The notes under the pieces: model-generated
What the model was told of the DNA's origin: nothing
Seen by the model: only the letters and a program-made list of their open reading frames with translations
Databases searched by the model: none
Program-made: the position numbers and the translations under genes
Source: Gautieria morchelliformis
Taxonomy: Eukaryota > Basidiomycota > Agaricomycetes > Gomphales > Gomphaceae
NCBI GenBank assembly: GCA_015179125.1
Contig: WHVA01000177.1
Coordinates: 124,001 to 188,000 of the forward strand
DNA length: 64,000 nucleotides
Direction of reading: 5' to 3'
Part shown: positions 55,590-64,000 of the stretch, one piece after another
Layout: every line of letters begins with the position of its first letter
Position numbering within the stretch: position 1 is the stretch's first letter

Positions 55590-55890
55590 CAGATATAAAT
55601 AAAATAGTAAAGAAAGCCATATTTAAGCAGCTGCTGTCATTAATTTTAGCAAAGTCAGGATTATCTATTTTTTGAAAAATGTCAAAACAAATATCCAGTA
55701 CATTTAAGCTGAAGTTGTTATTAATTTTAGCAGAGTCAAGATTATCTATTTTTCGAAAAATGGCAAAACAATGCACTGTACATTTAAGCTGGAGCTGTTG
55801 TCAATTTTCACAAATTCAGGATAATTTATTGACATCTATCTGCGAAAAAATGTCAAAAAAGTACAGTACATTGAAGCAGAAGCTGTTATT
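55590..55890 (+). repeat. AT-rich tandem repeat of about 80 bp in H1
   Basis: Three to four diverged units, each with TTAATTTTAGCA, AGTCAGGAT-like, TATCTATTTTTCGAAAAA, ATGTCAAAA and CAGTACATTTAAGC. The same units recur in H2 and H4. Confidence 0.8.
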
Positions 55891-56762
55891 AATGCCCAGC
55901 CAAAGCCAGAGAAGCCCAGAGACTGACAGAGAAACCCAGAGGCCAGCCAAAGGCATAGTAAGCAAGCCACCAGTATAGCCAGAGAGGAGTGCCTGGTGAG
56001 CGGCTTGACAGTAAATAAACCAACAAAACAAACCACATTTAAAGGCAGAACCTATTGCCATTAATTTTAGAAGAAACAATGCCAATTTTCAAAAAAAACC
56101 TGAAATATATATATATCAAAATACATTTTGTTTTAGCACAGTCTCAGGATTTTATTTAAATACATTTTCGAAAAAATTCACAAAAATATAAAGCATGTGA
56201 CAATACAGCATTGTGGAAAAAAGGAACCAATAAAATTACCAACACAAGTAAAATAAAATACATGGCAATGCATTAAAAAAAAGATATTACCTACCAATAG
56301 AAAGCCAGCCAAGCCAATAGATAGCCAGCCAGCCAAAGCAATAGACAGCCAGCCAGCTAAAGGAGGAGACAGCAGACAGAGCAGACAGCAGACAGAGCAA
56401 TCGCCGGTTGGGCAGGTTCCTGGCGTTCCCTCCTTACCGTTCAGCCTTTATACCACGCGCACGTGTCGTGCACGGACCATGCGCGAACGGGTAACGTGAC
56501 CGCTGCACAGCGTTCATTGCTCGCGGCTGCGCTGCTCGCGTCTGATTGGCCAGCTGACTAAGGCTGACCTAAAACCTGACATAAGCTCGACGCCCACAAC
56601 CCACCGAGCTGCTTTCATACATAGTAACTAGGTGGGTACCCGCGCTTCGCGCGGGGGTGCAGGTCAAGCGCCTTGGTAAGGTCAAATGCATCAGTAAGGT
56701 CAAGTGAATCAGTAAGGTCAAGTGCATTGGGGTAAATAGGATCATGCAAAATATATCCCTGA

Positions 56763-57090
56763 TCATATAGTATCATGAATCATGTATGCACCCATGGAAC
56801 AGCCAAACATGCAGAGCTCTCTCTGGACCTCTGGGATGGGCCTCCCAGCGACTCTAGACATGAAAGTGGTAATAGTCTTGACTGAATCATCAGAGATTAT
56901 AAGATTGCACCTATTGTCATAATCAACAGGTTTCAAAGCTTGTGCATTGTGAAATAGATCCAATAGTGACCTTGGGGATCCTGAATGTTGACAATGTGGT
57001 TACATCGATATGCCAGCTGATCCTCCGGTGACACTCTCACAGAACCAGAAACAATACCAAAATCAGAAATGGGGGAAGACCCAAAGTGCA
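56763..57090 (-). pseudogene. Coding-like fragment inside H2, possibly a captured gene piece
   Basis: Two adjoining minus-strand frames look protein-like: DFGIVSGSVRVSPEDQLAYR with CNHIVNIQDPQGHYW, then, in another phase, DLFHNAQALKPVDYDNRCNL with VKTITTFMSRVAGRPIPEVQ. This part is absent from H1, H3 and H4, and its composition differs from the flanking repeats. I do not recognise a family. Helitrons often capture gene fragments, which is why I flag it. Confidence 0.4.
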
Positions 57091-57094
57091 GTTG

Positions 57095-57318
57095 GATAGC
57101 ATGTCCTCACATGTAACGTGTCCTCACAGGTAGCGTGTCCCCACATGTAACGTGTCCTCACAGGTAGCGTGTCCTCACAGGTAACGTGTCCCCACAGGTA
57201 GCGTGTCCTCACAGGTAGTGTGTCTTCACAGGTAGCATGTCCTCACAGGTAGCGTGTCCCCAAACGTAGCGTGTCCTCACAGGTAACGTGTCCCCACAGG
57301 TAGCGTGTCCTCACACAT
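57095..57318 (+). repeat. 17-bp minisatellite array in H2
   Basis: About 13 regular units of GTGTCCTCACAGGTAGC with few variants; the cleanest version of the array and the best place to define the unit. Confidence 0.92.
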
Positions 57319-57399
57319 ATCAGGGACATGTATCAGTATCTATTTTGTGACATATATAAAATAGGAAAAGAAACCACATTTAAGCAGCTGTTCTTATTA

Positions 57400-57900
57400 A
57401 TTTTAGCAAAGTCAGGATAATTTATTGATATCTACCTTTTGAAAAAATGTCAAAAAATGTACAGTACATTTAACCTGAAGCTGGTATTAATTTTAGCAAA
57501 GTCAGGATAATTCATTGATATCTATATTTATTTTTCAAAAAAAGATAAAAAAAACACACTACATTAAAACAGAAGTTGTTATCAACTTGAGCAAAGTCAG
57601 TATAAGTTATTGATATCCATTTGCGAAAAAATGTCAAAAGAATTACAGGATAGTTAAGGTGGCTGTTATTGAGGTTAGCAAGTTTGATTTATTGATGTCT
57701 ATTTGCGAAAAAAATCAAAAAATGTACAGGATATGTAAGTTGGCTATTGTTAAGGTTAGCAAGTTAGGTTTATTGATAGCTATTTGCGAAAAAATATCAA
57801 AAAAATGTACAGGAGATTTAAGTTGGCTATTATTAAGGTTAGCAAGTTAGGTGTATTGATAGCAATTTGCGAAAAAATATCAAAAAATACACAGGACATT
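57400..57900 (+). repeat. AT-rich tandem repeat of about 80 bp in H2
   Basis: About six units sharing GCGAAAAAATATCAAAAAA, TGTACAGGA, TTAAGTTGGCT and TTAAGGTTAGCAAGTTAGG. The right-hand units are very similar to each other, so amplification was recent. Confidence 0.85.
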
Positions 57901-58247
57901 GAAGCAGAAGCTGGTGTCAATTCACAGCCAAAGAAGCCCAGAGACACCCAGAGACACACAGAAAGACACCAAGACCCCAGCCAAAGCAGTAGTAAGCCCA
58001 CCACAGCCAGAACACAGGAGGACACCAGTGGGGAGTGCAGTTCTGCAGCATCGCTCTCTTTATACCAAGCGAAGGGTCGTGCACAGACCACTCGCGTATG
58101 GTCGCGAACCGGTCACGTGACCTGGAATGCTGCTGCGCAGCATTTGTAGCTCGCGGCTGCGCCGCTCGCGTGCTCCACTGACAAACTAATGACCAAGCAT
58201 TGGTCAGCGGGCCCACAACCACCCACCCCCCGCGTTTAACTCTTAGA

Positions 58248-58983
58248 CTAGGTGGATACCCGCACTTCGCGCAGGGGTGAAAGTCAAACGCCTCGGTAAG
58301 GTCAAATGCACCAGCAAGGTCAAACGCCTTGGGTAAATCAAACTTGGGATAAGTCAAACACATTCGGATAAGAAAATTTCATTCAGATAAGTAAAACGCA
58401 TCTTATTGATTGAAGGTAGGTAATGTTATGACCATGCTGCTCGACCAACTCTGGTACCTCCATGCCTCCTCTGGCTCTATTCCGCAACGTCCACACTTTG
58501 ACCTTTTGATCCCCTTGTTCTTTACTATTCACATACTTCCCCTTTTGACTCTATTCACCGGCCTTCCCTACTTGACCCTTAGCATAGCAAGTCCAGAGCA
58601 TCAGGAGATCCATTTGTTCCACTATCAATTAGACCCACATTCCCCTTGTTCTTTTGCCTATTGATTGTTCTTAGTTCTCCCTGGCACCCCCTTGTAGTTC
58701 CTCTTGTTCCGTATTAGTTACTTACTCCATTTATCCTAGTTACTTTGCTTGCACCGGAATTGCTTACCTCTACCTTCTGACATGTTGTCTCAGCTCTTTG
58801 TATAAAACCCAGTCATGTGTGCCTCTGTTCTGCAATCAGATAATTGACTTTGATATGTGACTCCCTTTGCACTGTTTCCTGTTCTTACCACAGCAAGTGC
58901 TTGCAAGGCCTCTGTCTCTCTGACCTCTGCCTTCCAACTTGATTTCTGATATCCAACTTAACTCGATTCTTGAACCCTTACCT
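58248..58983 (-). mobile_element. Truncated Helitron copy H3 with partial LTR
   Basis: 3' end CTAG at 58251-58248 followed by TC, with a hairpin that has lost pairing (CCCGCACTTCGCGCAGG). From 58424 it carries the same LTR as 53521-54207, at the same GGTAA site, but the LTR is cut at 58983 where H4's end begins. H3 is therefore a partial copy of an H1-type element that already held the LTR. Confidence 0.65.
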
Positions 58984-59114
58984 CTAGGTGGATACCCATG
59001 CTTCACACGGGGGTGTAGGTCAAACGCATTGGGTAAATCAAACTTGGGATAGGTAAAACACATCTCATTGCAATTGAAAGTAGCTATAAGTAACACATCA
59101 AGATAGGTAATGTC

Positions 59115-59940
59115 TCTACACATGTCTGCATGTGCCCAAGTATAGCATGCATAGCATGTCCTCCATGCATAGCCTCAAATATAGCATGCTTATTGTGTCC
59201 CTGGCCCACATATAACATGTCCCCAAGTATAGTGTGCGTAGCATGTCCTCCATGCATAGTGTGTCTCCACATGTAGCATATCCCCAAGTACAGTGTGCAT
59301 GGCATGTCCCACATGCATATCATGTCCCTGGTTTGTAGCATGTCCCCAAACATAGCGTGTCCCTAAATTATAGCATGTGTGTCCCCCATGCATAGCGTGT
59401 CCACATGTGTAGCATGTCCCTACATGTAGTGTGTGTAGCATCTCCCTCAAGTATAGTGTGCAAAGTGTGTCCCCCATGTATAACATGTCCCCCAAGTATA
59501 GCATGTGTAGAATGTCCCTGTTTGTAGTGTTTTCCCCACACATAGTGTGTGTAACGTGTCTCTTGTTTGTATCGTGTCCCCCAAGCATAGTGTGTCTGTC
59601 CCCAACCATCATGTGTCCCCACTCATAGTGTGTGTGTCCCCATGCATAGCCCATCTGTCCCCAAGAATAGTGTGTCCCCACATGTAACATGCATGTCCCC
59701 ATGCATAGCGTACATGTCCCCAAGCATAGGGTGCGTGTCCCCACACATAACATGCATGTCTCCACGCATAGTGTGCGGTGTGCGTATCCCCAAGCATAGC
59801 GTGAGTGTCCCCATGCATAACATGCGTGTCTCCATGCATAGCTTGCATGTCCCCACGCATAACATGCATGTCTCCATGCATAACATGCGTGTCCCCATGC
59901 ATAGTGTGTGTAGCATGTCCCAATGGTATGTGTAGCATAT
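59115..59940 (+). repeat. 17-bp minisatellite array in H4
   Basis: Irregular units (GTGTCCCCATGCATAGC-like, mixed with longer variants). More diverged than in H2. Open frames on both strands are artefacts. Confidence 0.85.
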
Positions 59941-60059
59941 CCCCAAGGGCCTCAAAGTGAAGCAAGCAGAGGCTGTTACTACTTGCAAACTCAGGGACAT
60001 GTATCAATATCTATTTTGTGACATATACAGACATAAATAAAATAGTCAAGGAAACCATA

Positions 60060-60300
60060 TTTAAGCAGCTGCTGTCATTAATTTTAGCAAAGTCAGGATT
60101 ATCTATTCTTCGAAAAAATGTCAAGAAAATGTCCAGTACATGTAAGCTGAAGCTGTTATTAATTTTAGGATTATCTATCTTTCAAAAAATGTCAAAAAAA
60201 ATGCACTGTACATTTAACCTGGAGCTGTTGTCAATTTTCACAAAATAATTTATTGATATCTATTTGCAAAAAAAATGTCAAAAAAGTACAGTACATTGAA
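60060..60300 (+). repeat. AT-rich tandem repeat of about 80 bp in H4
   Basis: Two to three units matching 55620-55880 almost base for base, so H1 and H4 share this part by recent descent. Confidence 0.8.
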
Positions 60301-61191
60301 GCAGAAGCTGTTATTAATGCCCAGCCAAAGCCAGAGAAGCACAGAGACTGACAGAGAAACCCAGAGCCCAGCCAAAGCCATAGTAAGCCAGCCACCAGTA
60401 TAGCCAGAGAGGAGTGGCTGGTAAGCAGCTTTACAGTAAATAAAACAATAAAACAAACCACAATTAAAAGCAGAATCTATTGTCATTAATTTGAGAGGAA
60501 ACTTATTGATGTCTATTTTCGAAAAAAACCTGAAAAATACATTTTTTTCAGCAGTCTTTGGATGTTATTTAAATCAATTTTCGAAAAGAAATGACAAAAA
60601 TATAATGCACATGTGACAATACTATATGATGAAAAAAGAAGGAACCAATAAAAGTACCAACACAAATAAAATACATGGCAATGCATTAAAAAAAAAAGAT
60701 ATTACCTACCAATAGAAAGCCTGCCAAGCCAATAGATAGCCAGCCAGCCAAAGCAATAGACAGCCAGCCAGCTAAAGGAGGAGACAGCAGACAGCACAGA
60801 GAGCAGACAGAGCAGACAGCCAACAGCAGACAGCAGACAGCAGACAGCAGACAGCAGACAGAGGAATCACCGGTTGGGCAGGTTCCTGGAGTTCCCTCCT
60901 TACCGTTCGGCCTTTATACCGCGCGCACGTGTCGTGCACGGACCACGCTCACGTATGCGCGCTCTGGTCGCGAACGGGTCACGTGACCGCTGCGCAGCGT
61001 TCTATGCTCGTGGCTGCGCCGCTCACCGCTGACCTAATTTGGAACGCAAACAGTCACGTGACCCTGCTGCGCAGCGTTCTTGGCTCGCGGCTGCGCCGCT
61101 CGCGTCCGATTGGCCAGCTGACTAAGGCTGACCTAAAACCTGACATAAGCTCGACGCCCACAACCCACCGAGGTGCTTTCATATAGTGTAA

Positions 61192-64000
61192 CTAGGTGGA
61201 TACCCGCGCTTCGCGCGGGGGTGCAAGTCAAACACCTCGGTAAGGTCAAACACATCAGTAAGTCAAGTGCATTGAGGAAAATCAAAGTAATCAATTTGCA
61301 TCAAGTAGATATCAGAAATCAAGGAGCTCTAAGTAATACATCTTTATATACAATGTTGGTTGTGTTCAAACCCTCCTCAAGCAAGACCTTCACTTTGTTC
61401 CAGCTTGTTCCCCTTGAAACACCAACATACAACTGGCCATGTCCAAACACTGGATATCTCAGGTCCAGCCCAACCGTACCCAAAGACTGTCCCTGGGACT
61501 TGTTGATGGTCATTGCAAATGCCACACGCACTGGAAACTGTCTCCTCTGCAGCACAAATGGTAATTCTCCCTCTGATGGTGAAATAGTGATCCTGGGGAT
61601 GAAAGCAGTATTTCCTGCACGTGGACCTGAGATGATCCTGACCTCCAACACTCTATTCCTCATCCTCACCAACCGCAACCTTGTCCCATCGCATAGTCCT
61701 TGCTTCTTATCCAAATTGTGCAACATCATCAGAGGCACTCCAGGCTTGACTTCCAAGTGAGCAGGAGGAAGACTGCCCATCTCTATGGAATTCAGATACT
61801 CAACAGGATACTGCTCTGCAAAGTCGGTTTCCTTGACAGAATCTGCACAGTGGAAGACCTGAGCATCACCTGGAAACTGCCTCAACACCATGGAATTGAT
61901 CTCATTGACCTCAGTATTTCTGGGACAGAGGATGGCCTGCTCTAAAAAATAATTGTCCTGGGCAGGGATTGCATTGCCAATGCCAGGGTATATTTCCTGG
62001 ATCAGCTCTGCAATTCCAGGGCCACAAACCATGTGAGGAGGGAGTGAGAACGTATGATCTAGTGGGAGATCCTTTCCCTGACCCACATTCTGCAGCCATT
62101 CTGCAAACCTGGCTCTGTCAGGGTCATTTCTCACCCGCATATTCTCTGTCAGATGGAGGACCTTGATCTTTGGCCACAGATATGACTTCTGAAGGGTAGC
62201 TCCCACGATATCCTCCTTGGAGCCTTTAGGGACAATTGGGAGAGTCTGCTGAAAGTCACCTCCAAAGGCGACCGTGATGCCACCAAAGGGTCTGTCAGGC
62301 TGGTCAAGGAAATCCCTCAGTGTCCTGTCAATGGCCTCTACGGCATGGCGATGCTGCATTGCAGCCTCATCCCAAATGATGAGCCTGGCCAGTCTCAGCA
62401 TATCAGCCTGGTCAGAGTTCTTTTTGATGGAGGAGAGAGAGCCCTCATGGACAGGAATTAGAATTCCAAGCATGCTGTGAGAGGTTGTCCCATTAGTGAG
62501 GATAAGTGCAGCCATTGCAGATGAGGCTACAGCAAGCACAATGAGACTCTCTGCTCTACAGGAGTGGATTAGGGTGTTCCATGTGAATGATTTCCCAGCG
62601 CCCCCTGAGCCAGTGACGAAAAACATTTGTCCGTTAGGTTTCCCCTGAGCATCTATGTCCAGTGCCGACCGTAATATCTGATCATGCGCAGACCTTTGCC
62701 CCTCATTCAGCTTGTGAACCTCCTCATCAGCCATCTGCCTCTCTTGAACAGGGTCATAGTCCCTCTGCTCAGCTATGAACCTGTTTCCAATCAGGACCTC
62801 CCACTCGCCTACCACCCGAGGCATATCTTTAAAGCTGCTCAAGGACATTCCATTACACTGAAGGAGTTTATCCAAGAGAAAGAGGCCAAAATCGTAGACC
62901 TGATCATCACGTGGCTCCTGGATATTGTGCCTGATTTGGAGCCGATGTCTGAGATCATCACATATGTGCTCCTTGAAGGCGTCCCATAGTCTGTCAGGTT
63001 GTGAGGGAATGCAATGACCAAGGATGGTGGCAAAGAGATGTCTGAGCTGAGCACCTGTTTTCATGCCACTGGCTTCCTGGAGACACAACCTCCACTCCTG
63101 ATCATCCTCCAGAAGTCCTCTGGCAAGACAGGCCTCCTTGTAAGTAGCACATTGTATGCCATCCACCGTCCTAAGCTCCTCAAAGGATCTGGGCCCCTTG
63201 ACCACCGTGAGGAGAGTGCGCAAATAAAATCTCTCTCCTGATTTTGGGCTTGCAAAGTGAAGGCGTCCAATGCTATATCCCCTTTGACGTGGTGTCCATA
63301 CCCTTTCCTCTTTTTGCAAGGTAAAATGCTCAGGAAAATCCACATAGAGCACATCGCGTGCATGAGGGTAGGCAGCATTGGCCTCAAAGTAAGCCATGAG
63401 CGCTGTCTTTGACCCCTCGACCCTGTTCATGATGGTGAGCGGATCAGCATCAGGATTGAAAACGACTGATTGCTGGTCTTTTTCATGGACTGGCAGTGCC
63501 ATGACTGCAGGCACCTGGGTGTGGATTTCCTGCTCCAGCAACCTCCAACAGGCCTCATGAGCACTGACATAGCGAGCGTCCAGGTACTTCTTTACCTCAT
63601 CATGGTCGACACCAAACTCCATCGTGGTCCGATCGTGGCCCTTGTATAGATACTTGTGGATATACTTGACGCACCTCACACTGAAGGTGAATTCAAGGTT
63701 GATGTGACACCGGAGTTTGAGCAAGAGCAGAGGAGAGTATGGCACAACCCATCTGTTGTCCACCATGTCACCTCTGACATTGTGCAGCCTTCCATCATTG
63801 CGACGACGATATTTTGGATATCCATCTACATTCACAACGGTCTCCTCACAGAATGGCTTTGGGAAGCCTTTCTTGCACTTGCCATTTTCCATGCAGGGTG
63901 CATTTGGATTCATTTGTCCACAGGGACCATGTGTCATCAGCTCACAGACCAACTGGTAGAGGACAGGATGTGTCTCTGGATCAGGGAACTCTGCTGAAAT
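61192..64000 (-). mobile_element. Autonomous-type Helitron, 3' part (runs off right edge)
   Basis: 3' end CTAG at 61195-61192 followed on the minus strand by T, and a perfect hairpin CCCGCGC-GAA-GCGCGGG at 61219-61203. The subterminal sequence is shared with H1-H4 (including AGCTCTAAGTAA). A Rep-helicase frame begins outside the window and stops 127 bp before the element end. This is the only copy with the transposition gene and the likely source of the activity that mobilised the others. Confidence 0.9.
61319..64000 (-). CDS. Helitron Rep-helicase (RepHel), C-terminal part
   Basis: RepHel nicks and unwinds the element during rolling-circle transposition. The visible part opens in frame at the right edge with AEFPDPETHPVLYQLVCELM, then HGPCGQMNPNAPCMENGKC and the Rep tyrosine region RCVKYIHKYLYKGHDR. 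The Pif1-type SF1B helicase follows: Walker A VTGSGGAGKSFTWN, motif II LIIWDEAAM, motif III FGGDFQQTLPIV, LTENMRV, and motif VI MTINKSQGQSL with QLYVGVSRGTSW. There are about 890 codons with no stop or frameshift, so it may be functional. The HUH nuclease motif lies beyond the edge. Stop at 61319. Confidence 0.95.
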   Translation of the reverse strand: MSAEFPDPETHPVLYQLVCELMTHGPCGQMNPNAPCMENGKCKKGFPKPFCEETVVNVDGYPKYRRRNDGRLHNVRGDMVDNRWVVPYSPLLLLKLRCHINLEFTFSVRCVKYIHKYLYKGHDRTTMEFGVDHDEVKKYLDARYVSAHEACWRLLEQEIHTQVPAVMALPVHEKDQQSVVFNPDADPLTIMNRVEGSKTALMAYFEANAAYPHARDVLYVDFPEHFTLQKEERVWTPRQRGYSIGRLHFASPKSGERFYLRTLLTVVKGPRSFEELRTVDGIQCATYKEACLARGLLEDDQEWRLCLQEASGMKTGAQLRHLFATILGHCIPSQPDRLWDAFKEHICDDLRHRLQIRHNIQEPRDDQVYDFGLFLLDKLLQCNGMSLSSFKDMPRVVGEWEVLIGNRFIAEQRDYDPVQERQMADEEVHKLNEGQRSAHDQILRSALDIDAQGKPNGQMFFVTGSGGAGKSFTWNTLIHSCRAESLIVLAVASSAMAALILTNGTTSHSMLGILIPVHEGSLSSIKKNSDQADMLRLARLIIWDEAAMQHRHAVEAIDRTLRDFLDQPDRPFGGITVAFGGDFQQTLPIVPKGSKEDIVGATLQKSYLWPKIKVLHLTENMRVRNDPDRARFAEWLQNVGQGKDLPLDHTFSLPPHMVCGPGIAELIQEIYPGIGNAIPAQDNYFLEQAILCPRNTEVNEINSMVLRQFPGDAQVFHCADSVKETDFAEQYPVEYLNSIEMGSLPPAHLEVKPGVPLMMLHNLDKKQGLCDGTRLRLVRMRNRVLEVRIISGPRAGNTAFIPRITISPSEGELPFVLQRRQFPVRVAFAMTINKSQGQSLGTVGLDLRYPVFGHGQLYVGVSRGTSWNKVKVLLEEGLNTTNIVYKDVLLRAP

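Larger units (their letters stand above)
53322..56627 (-). mobile_element. Non-autonomous Helitron, copy H1
   Basis: On the minus strand the 3' end is the hairpin CCCGCGC-GAA-GCGCGGG (53349-53333), a short spacer and CTAG (53325-53322) followed by host T, the classical Helitron 3' terminus. Inside: 18-19-bp subterminal repeats (GGTCAAATGCATCAG-like), a solo LTR with target duplication, a 17-bp minisatellite holding a solo copia LTR, AT-rich tandem repeats of about 80 bp, and a GC-rich 5' part. No Rep-helicase gene. The 5' end is set by the next element's 3' end, and no TC terminus was confirmed. Confidence 0.75.
56628..58247 (-). mobile_element. Non-autonomous Helitron, copy H2
   Basis: 3' end CTAG at 56631-56628 with perfect hairpin at 56655-56639, followed on the minus strand by T. 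Subterminal repeats (TAAGGTCAAGTG-like, three copies) follow, then a coding-like fragment, a minisatellite array and tandem repeats. Near the 5' end, GGTCACGTGACC at 58111-58122. Confidence 0.72.
58984..61191 (-). mobile_element. Non-autonomous Helitron, copy H4, with empty LTR site
   Basis: 3' end CTAG at 58987-58984 with a degenerate hairpin; here the next minus-strand base is A, not T. It carries the minisatellite (59115-59940), tandem repeats (60060-60300), CAGACAG repeats near 60785-60860 and a GC-rich 5' part with GGTCACGTGACC at 60977-60988. The site AGATAGGTAATG near 59101-59112 is the unoccupied equivalent of the H1 LTR insertion site. Confidence 0.7.

Noticed and set aside
54281..59935. 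Many 60-300-codon frames over the minisatellite arrays (both strands)
   Set aside because: They consist of repeating Met-Ser-Pro or Gly-His-Ala-Met patterns caused by the repeat unit and change phase with unit length; no gene.

Overview
The window is nuclear DNA of a filamentous basidiomycete, most likely an agaricomycete. The single-copy genes are split by many introns of about 45-70 nt, their products match fungal families, and they sit in a background of Ty3/Gypsy, Ty1/copia, Harbinger-like and Helitron elements. I do not name a species.

Left edge to 6.9 kb is transposon debris: a broken Ty3/Gypsy Gag-protease gene on the minus strand running off the left edge, two diverged copies of an unnamed dispersed repeat, a diverged tandem repeat and a palindromic (foldback) element of about 700 bp.

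6.9-28.7 kb is a gene island: VCX1-like Ca2+/H+ exchanger (+), GTR1 Rag GTPase (-), lumazine synthase RIB4 (-), SRP40/Nopp140 (+), tRNA(Ile)-lysidine synthase (-), DOA1/UFD3 (-), a secreted GDSL esterase (-), AP-2 mu (+), a SAPS-domain phosphatase subunit (+) and an FAHD1-like hydrolase (-). RIB4 and SRP40 start codons are only 38 nt apart on opposite strands. These are unrelated housekeeping functions (vacuolar calcium, TORC1 signalling, riboflavin, nucleolus, tRNA modification, ubiquitin turnover, endocytosis, phosphatase control), not a cluster. Several genes start with exons of only 9-12 nt. I inferred splice sites by eye from conserved protein motifs.

29.2-46.9 kb is a retroelement graveyard: a copia LTR plus RNase H tail, chimeric Gypsy pieces, a chromovirus 3' half carrying an antisense ORF before its 3' LTR, a gene of unknown family, and a Harbinger-like element holding a degenerate copia whose tRNA-primer site overlaps its gag start codon.

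46.9-52.3 kb returns to host-like sequence: a damaged F-box gene, an intron-containing tRNA-Ser(CGA), and a very GC-rich gene with an INO80-subunit-F-like coiled coil followed by a long low-complexity tail.

53.3-64 kb is a run of five Helitron 3' ends in the same (minus) orientation. Four belong to apparently non-autonomous copies loaded with a 17-bp minisatellite and tandem repeats of about 80 bp; the fifth belongs to an element with an open Rep-helicase frame running off the right edge. Two solo LTRs with exact 5-bp target duplications sit inside the first copy, and the fourth copy preserves the empty site of one of them.
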